Part shown: piece by piece, positions 46,709 to 55,180 of the stretch | Layout of the letters: each line of letters begins with the position of its first letter | Position numbering within the stretch: position 1 is the stretch's first letter | DNA from: Sphingopyxis sp. | Lineage (GTDB): Bacteria > Pseudomonadota > Alphaproteobacteria > Sphingomonadales > Sphingomonadaceae | DNA: 64,000 nucleotides | Direction: 5' to 3' | Assembly: GCA_016463225.1 (NCBI GenBank) | Contig: JAEMRT010000011.1 | Span: 16,488-80,487, forward strand | The notes under the pieces: generated by a model | Databases searched by the model: none | The model's input: only the letters and a program-made list of their open reading frames with translations | What the model was told of the DNA's origin: nothing | Position numbers and translations under genes: made by a program

Positions 46709-47841
46709 CAAACCGCCCAAGGCAGCCTGATTTCGGCGCGAAACAGTGCCGGCGTCAGCTTGGTCTCGAACGAGCTTTGCGGACCGAAGCGCGCTGCGAG
46801 CCGCTCCGTCACATTGCGCAATCCGATCCGGCTGCCTGGCCGCGGAGACGCCTCATCGATCGAACAAAGATCATTTTCGACCCGGATCCCCAGTTGCGTC
46901 CCTTCGCGCCACGCCGTGATCCGGATCCCGACTTCACCGGTGCAGGGCTCGACCCCATGTTTGACTGCGTTTTCGACGAGCGGCTGGAGCAGGAGATTCG
47001 GAACGAGGGCGTGCAACGCCGCCTCTTCGACATCGATCGTGAAACGCATCCGATCGGGAAAACGCTCGCGCTCGATTTCCAGATAATCCTCCTGCAATTC
47101 GAGCTCGGCCGCGAGCGTCACATCCTTTAGCGGATCAAGTTCGAGCGTCTGGCGCAGGAAGGTCGACAGCGAGAACATCATCCGCTGCGCCCGCGCCGTC
47201 GCCCCCTCCTCGACCAGTCCCATCGCGGAATTGAGCGTGTTGAACAGGAAGTGCGGATTGATTTGATAGCGCAGCGCACGCATCTGCGCCGACAGCGCCT
47301 CCTCGCGGGCGAGCGCCAGACTGCGCTCGCGATCGCGGACATCGAAGCTGTAGATCATCGCGATATACAGGCACGACCAGCCGAAAAACATCGAGGTGCT
47401 GGAAATCATCGTGTGCCCGAACTGGACATTGTCGAAGACCCAGGTGACCGGCCGCGCCATCCACAGATAAATGAAGAAGTCGAAGACGCTGTAGATCGCT
47501 GCCGCCAGAATCGAGAAGGTGAAGGCGACCACGACCTTGGTAAAAATCGATACCGCGCGCAGTCGGAACAGCAGTGCAGTGACCACCAGCGTTAGCGCGG
47601 CCCCGAAACTGTTCAGGATCACCTTGCCGAACGCCGATGCGATCGGATCGGTGCCGACGATGCCCCACAGCAGGCTGTCCGAAACAAGCACGCACAGCCA
47701 GAACAGCCCCGCCAGCTTGACCGTCGTCGCGGTAATCGCCTTGCGTTCCTGCGTCGTTGCAGGCGGCGGCGAGGCGTGCGGACGCGCATCGTCCCGCGGC
47801 ACCATGGCGGATTCCGCCTCTTGCCGCTCAACGCTGGTCAT
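46708..47841 (-). CDS. LytS/YpdA-type sensor histidine kinase
   Basis: About 377 residues. After a charged N-terminus there are four membrane helices (FWLCVLVSDSLLWGIVG, FGAALTLVVTALLF, FTFSILAAAIYSVFDFFIYL, SSTSMFFGWSCLYIAMIYSF). A His_kinase domain follows, with phospho-His in RYQINPHFLFNTLNSAM. The ATPase has LQPLVENAVKHGVEP as N-box. The sensor has no large extracytoplasmic domain, so the signal may be within the membrane. I chose the ATG at 47841; starts at 47805 or 47970 are possible. It is cotranscribed with the LytTR regulator. Confidence 0.88.
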   Translation of the reverse strand: MTSVERQEAESAMVPRDDARPHASPPPATTQERKAITATTVKLAGLFWLCVLVSDSLLWGIVGTDPIASAFGKVILNSFGAALTLVVTALLFRLRAVSIFTKVVVAFTFSILAAAIYSVFDFFIYLWMARPVTWVFDNVQFGHTMISSTSMFFGWSCLYIAMIYSFDVRDRERSLALAREEALSAQMRALRYQINPHFLFNTLNSAMGLVEEGATARAQRMMFSLSTFLRQTLELDPLKDVTLAAELELQEDYLEIERERFPDRMRFTIDVEEAALHALVPNLLLQPLVENAVKHGVEPCTGEVGIRITAWREGTQLGIRVENDLCSIDEASPRPGSRIGLRNVTERLAARFGPQSSFETKLTPALFRAEIRLPWAV

Positions 47842-47921
47842 TGCCGACAAGCCATTGGTAGAAAACCCCACCCGTTCATTGCCCCCTGAAAGCCAACCGC
47901 CGGTTTCCCCCTCATCCTGCG

Positions 47922-47950
47922 ATGGCATTGCGATAGCATCGCAGTGCCAT
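47922..47950. promoter_or_regulatory. 13-base dyad reaching into the start codon of the LuxR-type gene
   Basis: ATGGCATTGCGAT (47922-47934), a three-base loop, and ATCGCAGTGCCAT (47938-47950) pair with one mismatch. The right arm contains the first two bases of the ATG at 47949. As DNA it looks like an operator. As RNA it would hide the start codon. It lies in the 107-base divergent region between the histidine kinase and LuxR-type genes. No Shine-Dalgarno sequence is seen outside the stem. Confidence 0.6.
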
Positions 47951-48392
47951 GAAACATATCGATCCGTCATTTTATCCTGCGCCGCATTCGGCGATGGATT
48001 GTCTCGCCCCCGAAGACCGGACCATCGTTCTGGTCACCATATCGCGGTATCGCGACGAGGACGTCATTTCGAGGATAAAGTCCGCCCTCCCCGGCTCCGA
48101 GATCATCAACCTGTCGCAGCTCTATATCGATCGCAACCTGGGAGACGCTGCCCCCTGCCCCACATCGCCGCTCGCGCCGCTGACCGATCGGCAGCGGGAA
48201 ATCATGGACTATTTGCTGCACGGCCTGTCGAACAAGGAAATTGGCCGCAAGCTCGGGCTGTCCCATTTCACGGTGCGCAATCATGTTTCGAACATTTTGC
48301 GCATTCTGGGTTATCCCTGTCGCCGAAGCATGCGACGCTCGCTGACGCCCGATCGCGCGTTGCCGGTGTACCCCACCACTCTGGCCGCCTAG
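47949..48392 (+). CDS. Orphan LuxR/GerE-type transcription regulator
   Basis: 147 residues. The C-terminal half is a GerE helix-turn-helix (LTDRQREIMDYLLHGLSNKE then IGRKLGLSHFTVRNHVSNIL). The N-terminal ~70 residues contain a beta-alpha pattern (TIVLVTISRYRDEDVISRIK) like the start of a receiver domain, but the phospho-acceptor Asp region is missing. So it is a truncated or degenerate response regulator, probably not controlled by phosphorylation. It is divergent from the LytS-type kinase. An ATG at 47994 is an alternative start. Confidence 0.8.
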   Translation: MKHIDPSFYPAPHSAMDCLAPEDRTIVLVTISRYRDEDVISRIKSALPGSEIINLSQLYIDRNLGDAAPCPTSPLAPLTDRQREIMDYLLHGLSNKEIGRKLGLSHFTVRNHVSNILRILGYPCRRSMRRSLTPDRALPVYPTTLAA

Positions 48393-48643
48393 CCCCGGAC
48401 GGATCGCCGCACGGCGGCGACCGACGGCGAGTCCACGACACCCGTCACATGGCTTTGCGCGTCGACCATGATCGACCGAACCCGGCGCCCGACCGGGCGC
48501 AAGATGTACAAATTTCAGCCCCTGCATCGACGTAATCCTGTGGAAATTTATCGATAGCCCGACCCTAGCCGAGCTTGGGGGCGAACCCAATCGACCGCGT
48601 GAACCGGTACATGGCTATCAGGGCTTTGTGTTCGGCACCCTGG

Positions 48644-49168
48644 CTAACGCCGTTCGCGCCGAGTCGTCCACAGCATCGAACTCGGGCCCCGGCCGGCGAC
48701 GAGAATGTCGCGCCATTTGTCGGTGCCGGCCCAGTCAAGAATGGTCAGGTTTGCCGCGTTCATCAACCCGAACGCATCTTCTCCCGCCACTGCGCTACAG
48801 CCTTGGTCAAGGTATAATGTAAAGCTTCGGATGCCGCGATAAAAGGTGAGCAATCCATGCGCTTGATCGGTCGCACTCAAGTCACATTGGACTTCGCTCC
48901 GCCCCTCAAGAGGCTGCAGCATCGCGCTGATCTTTTGGAAGCCCTCGGCTCCGACGTCCAGGTCGACGCCGACGACGCTTTCCGGCGTCGATCCATCGCT
49001 TTCATATCGGCCTTGGCCGTCCGTCCGGAGGAGCCAATGAACCCGGCCAGCGCCTTCCGGACCAGTTTCAATATATTCAATTTTTTCGAGGGGCTCGACT
49101 GGCGCTGCGTCAGGAGGGGACGTCGCAGCCGCAGCAAGAGACATCAAAAAAGGCAAAAAATCATGCAT
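48644..49168 (-). CDS. Exported protein of unknown function (third gene of ankyrin cassette)
   Basis: 174 residues. A short hydrophobic N-terminus (MHDFLPFLMSLAAAATS) may be a signal peptide. The body is mixed alpha/beta with two separated cysteines (VQCDLSATDQ, LDQGCSAVAG) that could form a disulfide. No recognised family. It starts 35 bases after the stop of the next upstream gene, so it is likely the last of a three-gene unit. The 251 bases downstream to the LuxR-type gene hold a moderately AT-rich patch but no gene. Confidence 0.6.
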   Translation of the reverse strand: MHDFLPFLMSLAAAATSPPDAAPVEPLEKIEYIETGPEGAGRVHWLLRTDGQGRYESDGSTPESVVGVDLDVGAEGFQKISAMLQPLEGRSEVQCDLSATDQAHGLLTFYRGIRSFTLYLDQGCSAVAGEDAFGLMNAANLTILDWAGTDKWRDILVAGRGPSSMLWTTRRERR

Positions 49169-49203
49169 TCACACACCCCTTAAGCGTCAGCCCACCGACC
49201 TCG

Positions 49204-50301
49204 CTACTTTGATGTCGAGGGCGTCGTGCATCGCGGATCACTGTCTCCGACAAATTCCAGCCGTTCGATCAACGCAAATCCAAGGCGCCCCTTGTCTCCG
49301 GCGGGAAAGAGGACTTCCAGTCGACTGTTCTTCTCTTTGCCCAGTTCGATCAGCCAGCTTCCGTCTTCGCGAACTCCCGGCGGGGCATAGGGCGGTCCGA
49401 CGCCGCGGCTTGGATAAAGAGTAACAGCGCTCTTGTGCAAGAGCCCGGCCGGATGCTCATTTGGGTCGTCGGGGTCGGTGCGCCGCATCGGTTCGAACGG
49501 CCCCGACATGGTCACCGCCACGCCGTCACGGATCAGATAGGATCGTCCGTTGCGCAGCGACTTCCAAGGTCGGCGCAACTGTTCCCCAGCCTCAAACGCA
49601 AAGCCGATCCCGCCCTGGCAATGATAGCCAGGCCCATCGTCAGGGCGCGCTGGGTAGAGGCCGGCGTAAAAGGGATTGTCGAACGAGCGCACAAAAGATG
49701 CTACGCCATAGTCCGCCTTGCCCGCGCTCAGGTCGGCGGGTCGGACACAAGCGGACGCGTCGGCAGCATTCAGCTGAAACCGCGCCAAAATCGTCTTGTC
49801 CGCGTCGGTACCGTCGAACGACGGCGACGCGACGATCAGCATTGAAACCATGCCATCCGACCGCGAGGCACCTGATCGCGTCTCGACGGCGTAGCGCACA
49901 TCGTCTTTGCCAAAACCATCACGCGCGAATGCAACGTAGGGCGCGGCGGCGGGCGGCAGCTCGCCCGAATAGCGAAACGCAATAGCCAGATTGGCCAGCG
50001 CGCTGCCGGTCGTAAAGACGCCATGCTTGACCGGTCCATCGAACAGCATGAACGCCGAAGTCGGCAGTACCATCGGCGTTGCCGCAATCAGGTGATCGTC
50101 GTTGATGATCCGAAAGATCGGGCCGACGAGATGCACCGCCTCGTTCGGCCGCACCGCGATCGACAGATCGCCTTCACAGACCGTGAGCGGACCATAGGCG
50201 CCATATTCAGGTGGCGTCGGCGGCGGCAGCGTCGCTTGCGCCGGGGCGGCAAGCATCAGGCCGAGCACGGCGAAACACGGCAGGCATTTTTTCCCGATCA
50301 T
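49204..50301 (-). CDS. Exported protein of unknown function (second gene of ankyrin cassette)
   Basis: 365 residues. A signal peptide is clear (MIGKKCLPCFAVLGLMLAA then PAQA). The mature protein is beta-rich with cysteines in LTVCEGDLSI, ASACVRPADL, GYHCQGGIGF and DPRCTTPSTSK: four, suggesting two disulfides. I do not recognise a domain. Its ATG overlaps the stop of the ankyrin gene by four bases (ATGA), so the two proteins are made together. Confidence 0.65.
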   Translation of the reverse strand: MIGKKCLPCFAVLGLMLAAPAQATLPPPTPPEYGAYGPLTVCEGDLSIAVRPNEAVHLVGPIFRIINDDHLIAATPMVLPTSAFMLFDGPVKHGVFTTGSALANLAIAFRYSGELPPAAAPYVAFARDGFGKDDVRYAVETRSGASRSDGMVSMLIVASPSFDGTDADKTILARFQLNAADASACVRPADLSAGKADYGVASFVRSFDNPFYAGLYPARPDDGPGYHCQGGIGFAFEAGEQLRRPWKSLRNGRSYLIRDGVAVTMSGPFEPMRRTDPDDPNEHPAGLLHKSAVTLYPSRGVGPPYAPPGVREDGSWLIELGKEKNSRLEVLFPAGDKGRLGFALIERLEFVGDSDPRCTTPSTSK

Positions 50302-50963
50302 GGCGTATCCGTCTCCAATGCAATGCCGTGTTGCAACAGCCAGGTTGTGACCGCGCGCCGCGACCGCCATGTTTCTTCATTCAGCAGGTGGACGGGCGTC
50401 ATGAACAGATAGCGTTGAAAGCTTTGCCCCTGCGCGTTCCGTGCAGCGGGGGGTGCACCGGCTTTCAGCAGCGCCAGCACATGGCGGGGTTCGTTAATCT
50501 GCGCCGCGACATGCAGCGGCGTGTTGCCCGTCATATCGGCCCGGGCGACATTCGCGCCTGCTGCCAGCAGCATGTCGAATTGACGATGGCGCTCCGCCAG
50601 CATCGCCGACATAATCGGGGTCCGGCCACTGATGCGATTGGGGGCGTCCGGACTCAGCCCGCGGGCAAGCAGCAGCTCCAGATAGACGGGGTCGCGCGCC
50701 ATCGCGGCGGCGTGAACCGCGGTATCGCCGTCGCGGTCGGGCGCCAGCGGATCGCACCCCGCATCGAGCAACCGGCGCAGTTCCTCAGGGCTGTATCCAG
50801 CGGTGATCCGCTGTGCGATGCTCGAATCTCCGCACTCGCTCGCGGGCGACAGGGTCGGCGGATCGGCCTGCGCGCGAGGGGTTGCGCCAATGCCGAACAG
50901 GCAGGCGCAGCCCCAGAGCATCGCGCGCGCCAACGGGCCACCTGTCCAGTTCGAAATCGCCAT
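50298..50963 (-). CDS. Exported ankyrin-repeat protein (first gene of cassette)
   Basis: 221 residues with a signal sequence (AMLWGCACLFGIGATPRAQA). About four ankyrin repeats follow: EELRRLLDAGCDPLAPDRDG, TAVHAAAMARDPVYLELLLA, RTPIMSAMLAERHRQFDMLL and NTPLHVAAQINEPRHVLALL. Ankyrins bind partner proteins; periplasmic ones such as Pseudomonas AnkB help a neighbouring enzyme. The natural candidate partner is the coupled downstream gene. The ATG at 50963 gives the signal; a start at 51113 would overlap the divergent LprI-like gene. Confidence 0.82.
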   Translation of the reverse strand: MAISNWTGGPLARAMLWGCACLFGIGATPRAQADPPTLSPASECGDSSIAQRITAGYSPEELRRLLDAGCDPLAPDRDGDTAVHAAAMARDPVYLELLLARGLSPDAPNRISGRTPIMSAMLAERHRQFDMLLAAGANVARADMTGNTPLHVAAQINEPRHVLALLKAGAPPAARNAQGQSFQRYLFMTPVHLLNEETWRSRRAVTTWLLQHGIALETDTP

Positions 50964-51106
50964 CGCGCCGACAAGCGCGTTGGATCGATCAAAAACAACA
51001 TCCGCCGATGCACTGGTACGCCGTTCGCTCTGCCGCCAGGACCCAGCGCGCCCTATCCCGCACAAAGACAGCGGGGCCGCCCGACCATTCAGACGGGAGA
51101 AGCCCA

Positions 51107-51565
51107 GTGGCAAGGCGTCAACGAAAATGTCCGCCGTTCCGCCATTCGGTGCTTGCCGCCATTGGGCTGTTGGCAGCGAGCAACGGCAGCCTGTCCGCAG
51201 CCGCGCCGCCCACCGCAGATCGTTCGCCAGAGTTTCGCCAATGTGTCCGCGACAGCGGCGGCGTCACCGCGGCGATGCAGAACTGCATGGCGAGCGAATA
51301 TCGCCGGCTCGATCGGGCGCTGAACTTGGCGTATCGCGACGCGCTGCGCCGCTTGCCAGGTGACGCGGCGCGATCGCGGCTGCGGGCATTTCAGAGGACG
51401 TGGCTGAAGACCCGCTCGGACATTTGCACCGAGGAGGTTGTCCGGTCGGGAATGGCGGGCGGATCTGGCGGCCAGCTTGTCGAAGCCAGCTGCCGATTGC
51501 GCATTCTTTCGGAGCGCACGCAGTGGCTACGGGAATACCCCCAGCCCATCCCTTACGGAAGATAG
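51107..51565 (+). CDS. LprI-like exported protein (DUF1311 lysozyme-inhibitor family)
   Basis: 152 residues. The start is GTG at 51107, with GGGAGA 7 bases upstream, giving a basic N-terminus, a signal helix (VLAAIGLLAASNGSLSAAA) and a mature helical domain. The family pattern is visible: CVRDSGGVTAAMQNCMASEY, LDRALNLAYRDALRRL, and RAFQRTWLKTRSDICTEE, with four or more cysteines. Family members in mycobacteria inhibit lysozyme; in many proteobacteria function is unknown. It is divergent from the ankyrin cassette across ~140 bases and precedes a small membrane-protein gene. Confidence 0.78.
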   Translation: MARRQRKCPPFRHSVLAAIGLLAASNGSLSAAAPPTADRSPEFRQCVRDSGGVTAAMQNCMASEYRRLDRALNLAYRDALRRLPGDAARSRLRAFQRTWLKTRSDICTEEVVRSGMAGGSGGQLVEASCRLRILSERTQWLREYPQPIPYGR

Positions 51566-51574
51566 CCCAAACCG

Positions 51575-52003
51575 ATGGACCTGACCGACGCCGCCAAACT
51601 CCTGCTCTTTTCGGGCGCCGCCTCGATGCTCTTTTCCACCTTCCTCGGTTTCCTGATGCTGGTGCCGATGCAGCCATGGGGACGCCAGTTGCTGAAAGGC
51701 ATGAATTTCAAACAGTTCGGCGCGGCGCATCTCGACTGGCTGATGCTCGGCCTGATGCAGGGACTGGCGGGGGGCCTGGTCGTGGTCTTTGCCGTCAATC
51801 CCGCGCCATCGGCCGTGTGGGCGATGGTTCTGGGCGGTTGGCTCAACCCCCTCGCCTATGTCTTTCGCGCTTTTGGCGTGAACGCCTTCGCATTCGACGG
51901 CGGAGCAATGCAGCGACTGGCGGCGGCGCTGGGGTTGGGATCGAGTGTGGCAATCGCCTATGCTTGGGTGTCGATCCTCGCCACCTGCTGGAACGGCTGG
52001 TGA
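51575..52003 (+). CDS. Four-helix membrane protein of unknown function
   Basis: 142 residues with about four membrane helices: AAKLLLFSGAASMLFSTFLG, LDWLMLGLMQGLAGGLVVVF, AVWAMVLGGWLNPLAYVF and LGLGSSVAIAYAWVSILATC. The inter-helix PMQPWGRQLLKGMNF and HLDW look conserved-like, but I cannot name a family. It begins nine bases after the LprI-like gene, so the two are probably one transcript. Confidence 0.65.
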   Translation: MDLTDAAKLLLFSGAASMLFSTFLGFLMLVPMQPWGRQLLKGMNFKQFGAAHLDWLMLGLMQGLAGGLVVVFAVNPAPSAVWAMVLGGWLNPLAYVFRAFGVNAFAFDGGAMQRLAAALGLGSSVAIAYAWVSILATCWNGW

Positions 52004-52087
52004 TGCTCTGCGACAGAAGCCCACGATGCACCGGTACCTTGCACGCGTTGCCCCGACGCGGCTGATATGGTGTTCGGAGGCATGCGA

Positions 52088-52501
52088 ATGACAATTGCCC
52101 GATTCAACATGTCCGGCGGCCTGACGCCGCTCACCCTCATGATCGCCCGCGTCGCGACAGCCGGCTTGTTTATGGCGCACGCTGCGGTTCGCATCGTCAA
52201 CAACACGATCCCCCAGTTCGCCCAATTTATGAAATCGCAAGGATTTCCGGCAGCCGAAGCGCTGGTATGGGCGATCACCCTGACCGAACTGGTGGCCGGC
52301 ATCCTGATCATCGTCGGCCGATTTGTCCGCCCCGCGGCTGCGGCGCTGCTAGCGATAGCCGCCGGGGGCATCGTCCTGATCCATCGGCATTTCGGCTGGT
52401 TCGTTGGCGAACATGGCACCGGCGGCAGCGAATACAGCGTTGCGCTGATCATCCTTTTGCTGCTGATCATGGCGGACGATCAGGATCGCCAGCGGCGCTA
52501 G
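52088..52501 (+). CDS. DoxX-family membrane protein
   Basis: 137 residues with four helices. DoxX features are LIARVATAGLFMAHAAVRI in helix 1, FMKSQGFPAAEALVWAITLT and ELVAGILIIVGRFVRPAAAA. Members include quinone-linked subunits and thiosulfate-related proteins; most are uncharacterised. I chose the ATG at 52088 because GGAGG lies seven bases upstream. ATGs at 52067 and 52082 are less well placed. It follows the four-helix gene by 84 bases. Confidence 0.75.
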   Translation: MTIARFNMSGGLTPLTLMIARVATAGLFMAHAAVRIVNNTIPQFAQFMKSQGFPAAEALVWAITLTELVAGILIIVGRFVRPAAAALLAIAAGGIVLIHRHFGWFVGEHGTGGSEYSVALIILLLLIMADDQDRQRR

Positions 52502-52839
52502 TGTAGTCCGCAGCGGTCGCCACTGGCGGCAATGACGTGCTAGCCCATCACGATAGTTGCAGCCGACCGCCGATGGCGTCAATTTGAGCCATCGATTTTT
52601 CTTGCTCTGCGCGCAGTTACTGTCCCCTAGCATTCTTTGTGAGCGCAATAGCACGTGAGCTTCAAGTCCGCCAATGGGTCGCTTGGTGGCGAAGGGGCTC
52701 GCAGCGATGCGAGCCCCTTCCTCTCTCGCCAAAAAAAGGCGAACCGGTACGTCATGGTACTGGCATCCGTCGCCGCGTTGCGCGACCAAGCTACCACTTC
52801 CGTCGATCATCGTCGGCGGCAGCGGAGTTTCAGCGCGCC
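52502..52839. other. 338-base gap between DoxX gene and LuxR response regulator
   Basis: The frame of the response regulator stays open through part of this gap but translates through a hairpin and lacks homology, so I leave it non-coding. An AT-richer patch (CATCGATTTTTCTTGCTCTG) near 52590 may hold a promoter. The strong hairpin at 52691-52720 is the main feature. Confidence 0.5.
52691..52720. terminator. Perfect 12-base hairpin (terminator-like)
   Basis: GAAGGGGCTCGC and GCGAGCCCCTTC pair fully around AGCGAT. On the plus strand it is followed by CTCTCTCGCC, not a T-run, so a classical rho-independent terminator is not certain. It could end the DoxX transcript or lie in the leader of the response-regulator mRNA. 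Confidence 0.55.
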
Positions 52840-53478
52840 ATGCAGATGCCACCCGCCGAGCGAATATTGGTTGCCGACGACCACCCCATTTTCCGCGACG
52901 GAGTGTGCCGCCTGCTCGGCAGCGCATTTCCACACGCAAACATCGTGGAAGCGGGAAGCGTCGATGAAATGATGGCGCTGGCCGACGCCGGCGCAGCGCC
53001 TTCCCTCTTCATCCTCGACCTGATGTTCCCGGGCATGGATCCCCTGGCCACCATTGCAACCCTGCGCGGCCAGTTTCCGACGTCGTCATTGATCATTATC
53101 TCGATGTCGGACGATGCCGAAACAATCCAGCGCGTGATGCGGCAAGGCGCCGACGGTTTCATCGGCAAGGCGATGCCATCCGACGCCATGCTGTCGGCCA
53201 TCAGGGCGGTGCGGAACGGCGATACGCTAGTCTTGGTGCCCGAGACGACGTCGATCGCGCCGCAGCCGCCCGCGCGACAACGGACGCAGGACTTCACACC
53301 ACGTCAGCGCGATGTCCTGTCGCAACTCGCAATGGGCAAGACAAACAAGGAAATCGGGCGCCAGCTCGACATATCGCCGTTCACGGTCCGCATTCATGTA
53401 TCGGCCCTGCTGCGAATTTTGGGCGCCCACACGCGGTCGGAAGCGGCAGCAAAGGCCGACGCCATGGGTTTTCAATAA
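52840..53478 (+). CDS. NarL/LuxR-family response regulator
   Basis: 212 residues. The receiver domain (about 8-125) has [11 protein letters not shown], phospho-acceptor Asp60 in [12 protein letters not shown], Ser in IISMSDD and Lys in FIGKAMP. The GerE helix-turn-helix (about 145-205) is [20 protein letters not shown] plus [20 protein letters not shown]. The start at 52840 ([10 protein letters not shown]) is chosen because the receiver begins there. It converges on the hybrid kinase with seven bases between stops; the pairing is likely but not shown. Confidence 0.9.
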   Translation: MQMPPAERILVADDHPIFRDGVCRLLGSAFPHANIVEAGSVDEMMALADAGAAPSLFILDLMFPGMDPLATIATLRGQFPTSSLIIISMSDDAETIQRVMRQGADGFIGKAMPSDAMLSAIRAVRNGDTLVLVPETTSIAPQPPARQRTQDFTPRQRDVLSQLAMGKTNKEIGRQLDISPFTVRIHVSALLRILGAHTRSEAAAKADAMGFQ

Positions 53479-53485
53479 TCCCCGG

Positions 53486-55180
53486 TTAGCTGTTCGGCAA
53501 TCGTGCCCGCCCCGCGCGCAAGGCGGCGATCGCCGACCGCAGCTCAGCCGGTCGCACGGGCTTTTTGAGGATCAGGACACTCGCGTCGGCGACGATCTCT
53601 TCGATCGCCAGTTCGTCATGCCCGGTCATCACGATCGCCATCGGCGGCGGATTTTCATCCCGATGCAGCGCGATGCAATCGGCACCAGTCATCCCGCCGC
53701 CAATGTCGAAATCGGTGACGATCAGGTCACACGGCTGCGCGTGCGGGGGGACGGTCGACCAGGCCGTTACCGCAGCGCCCCATGAGCGGAGCAGGTGCGC
53801 GGTGGCATCGAGTACGTCGATATCGTCCTCGACCAGCAGGACACGCAGATCATGCAGCGGCGTGGCGTAGCTGTTGTCGGGATCGACCGCCCGCGGGATC
53901 GTCGCAGCCGCGACCAGCCCGTGGATCGCAACGGCGGTGCCACGACCCGGCGTTGAACGAATTTCCGCATCGAGGCCCATAAGGTCGCCAAGGCGCCGGA
54001 CAATCGAAAGCCCCAGGCCAACGCCCTGCATGTCGGCGTTGCCCAATTTGCGGACCTGATAGAATTCGTCGAACAGGCGCGGCAGATGCTCGGCCGCGAT
54101 GCCCCGGCCGCGATCGAGGACCCAGATGGAAACACGGTCGCCGCGCGCGCGGCACCCGATCAGAACCGCGCCGCTCGGCGCATATTTGATCGCGTTCGAC
54201 ACCAGATTTTGCAGCATCGTCAACAACAGCGCCTTGTCGGCCAGAACGATGCGGTCGGTCGCAGCGAAGCGCAAATCGACACCCGCCCACCCAGCGCTCA
54301 CCTGGTTTTGCTGTTCGAGCAGGCGAAACAACTCGCGGATTGCAACGGGTTCAAGCTTGGGCGTCACAGCACCGCTGTCGAGCGTCGAGATGTCGAGCAA
54401 CGAGCGGAACAGCTCGGCTACGCCTTGCAGCGACCGATCGATACGATCGACGATACCGCGCTGTTCGGGCGCCAGCCCGGTCTGGGTCAGACTATTGAGG
54501 AACAGCCCAATCGCATGCACCGGTTGCCGCAGGTCATGGCTGGCCTGAGCCAGAAAACGCGACTTGGCGGTGTTCGCCTCCTCGGCATCGCGGCGCGCCT
54601 GTTCGGTACTACGGAGCAAGGTGCGGATATAGAGCGGGACGACCAGAACAGTGAGCGAAAGCGTAACGACGAGGGGGGGGGTGGCCTGCCAATAGGGTGT
54701 CAGCGCTGTGATCGTGACCAGCGTGACCTGCGCCATAATCGCGGCGACAATCATGTAGCGCGACCCAAAGCGCAGGCCGTTGCCGACAGTAACCCACATG
54801 ATCATGGCATAAATCGGCAGCATCACCTGGCACCCGACGATGATCGCGAACGCGAGGCCAGCATAGTCATTGACCATCGAAAACAGCCGTCGCGCCGGAT
54901 AATGCCCCGGATAGCGTCGGATGACGTATAGCAACCCAAGAGCAATCGGCGTGTAGCAGGCAAAATAGCCGAGCACGGCAATCGCCCAGTGCTCAATGCG
55001 ATGATCGGGCGAGACGACGATGCTGGCGACGGTGGCGTAGGTCGAAATCAGCACGAGCAGCGCGAGGCGGATCCACGCCTGTTTGCGCTCCGACGCGTCT
55101 TCCGCCGGTGTGCTGGCCACGCGTTGGAACAGGCGCGCTGCCCCATCACCGATGTCGGCGGCGAAATGCCCGTACCGCAT
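53486..55180 (-). CDS. Hybrid sensor histidine kinase
   Basis: 564 residues. Six or so membrane helices (about 37-190) form the input domain, with no periplasmic sensor domain. HisKA follows, with His215 in ASHDLRQPVHAIGLFLNS. The ATPase has N-box LQNLVSNAIKYAP and G-boxes DRGRGIA and GVGLGLSIV. A C-terminal receiver (about 445-560) has Asp490 in DLIVTDFDIGGG and Lys in LILKKPV. The likely output is the convergent LuxR-type regulator. The start at 55180 (MRYGHFAAD) excludes a poorly conserved 31-residue extension. Confidence 0.9.
   Translation of the reverse strand: MRYGHFAADIGDGAARLFQRVASTPAEDASERKQAWIRLALLVLISTYATVASIVVSPDHRIEHWAIAVLGYFACYTPIALGLLYVIRRYPGHYPARRLFSMVNDYAGLAFAIIVGCQVMLPIYAMIMWVTVGNGLRFGSRYMIVAAIMAQVTLVTITALTPYWQATPPLVVTLSLTVLVVPLYIRTLLRSTEQARRDAEEANTAKSRFLAQASHDLRQPVHAIGLFLNSLTQTGLAPEQRGIVDRIDRSLQGVAELFRSLLDISTLDSGAVTPKLEPVAIRELFRLLEQQNQVSAGWAGVDLRFAATDRIVLADKALLLTMLQNLVSNAIKYAPSGAVLIGCRARGDRVSIWVLDRGRGIAAEHLPRLFDEFYQVRKLGNADMQGVGLGLSIVRRLGDLMGLDAEIRSTPGRGTAVAIHGLVAAATIPRAVDPDNSYATPLHDLRVLLVEDDIDVLDATAHLLRSWGAAVTAWSTVPPHAQPCDLIVTDFDIGGGMTGADCIALHRDENPPPMAIVMTGHDELAIEEIVADASVLILKKPVRPAELRSAIAALRAGRARLPNS

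Noticed and set aside
44633..47086. 817-codon plus-strand frame
   Set aside because: Antisense across the ferredoxin-reductase, LytTR and kinase genes, all of which have clear motifs on the other strand.
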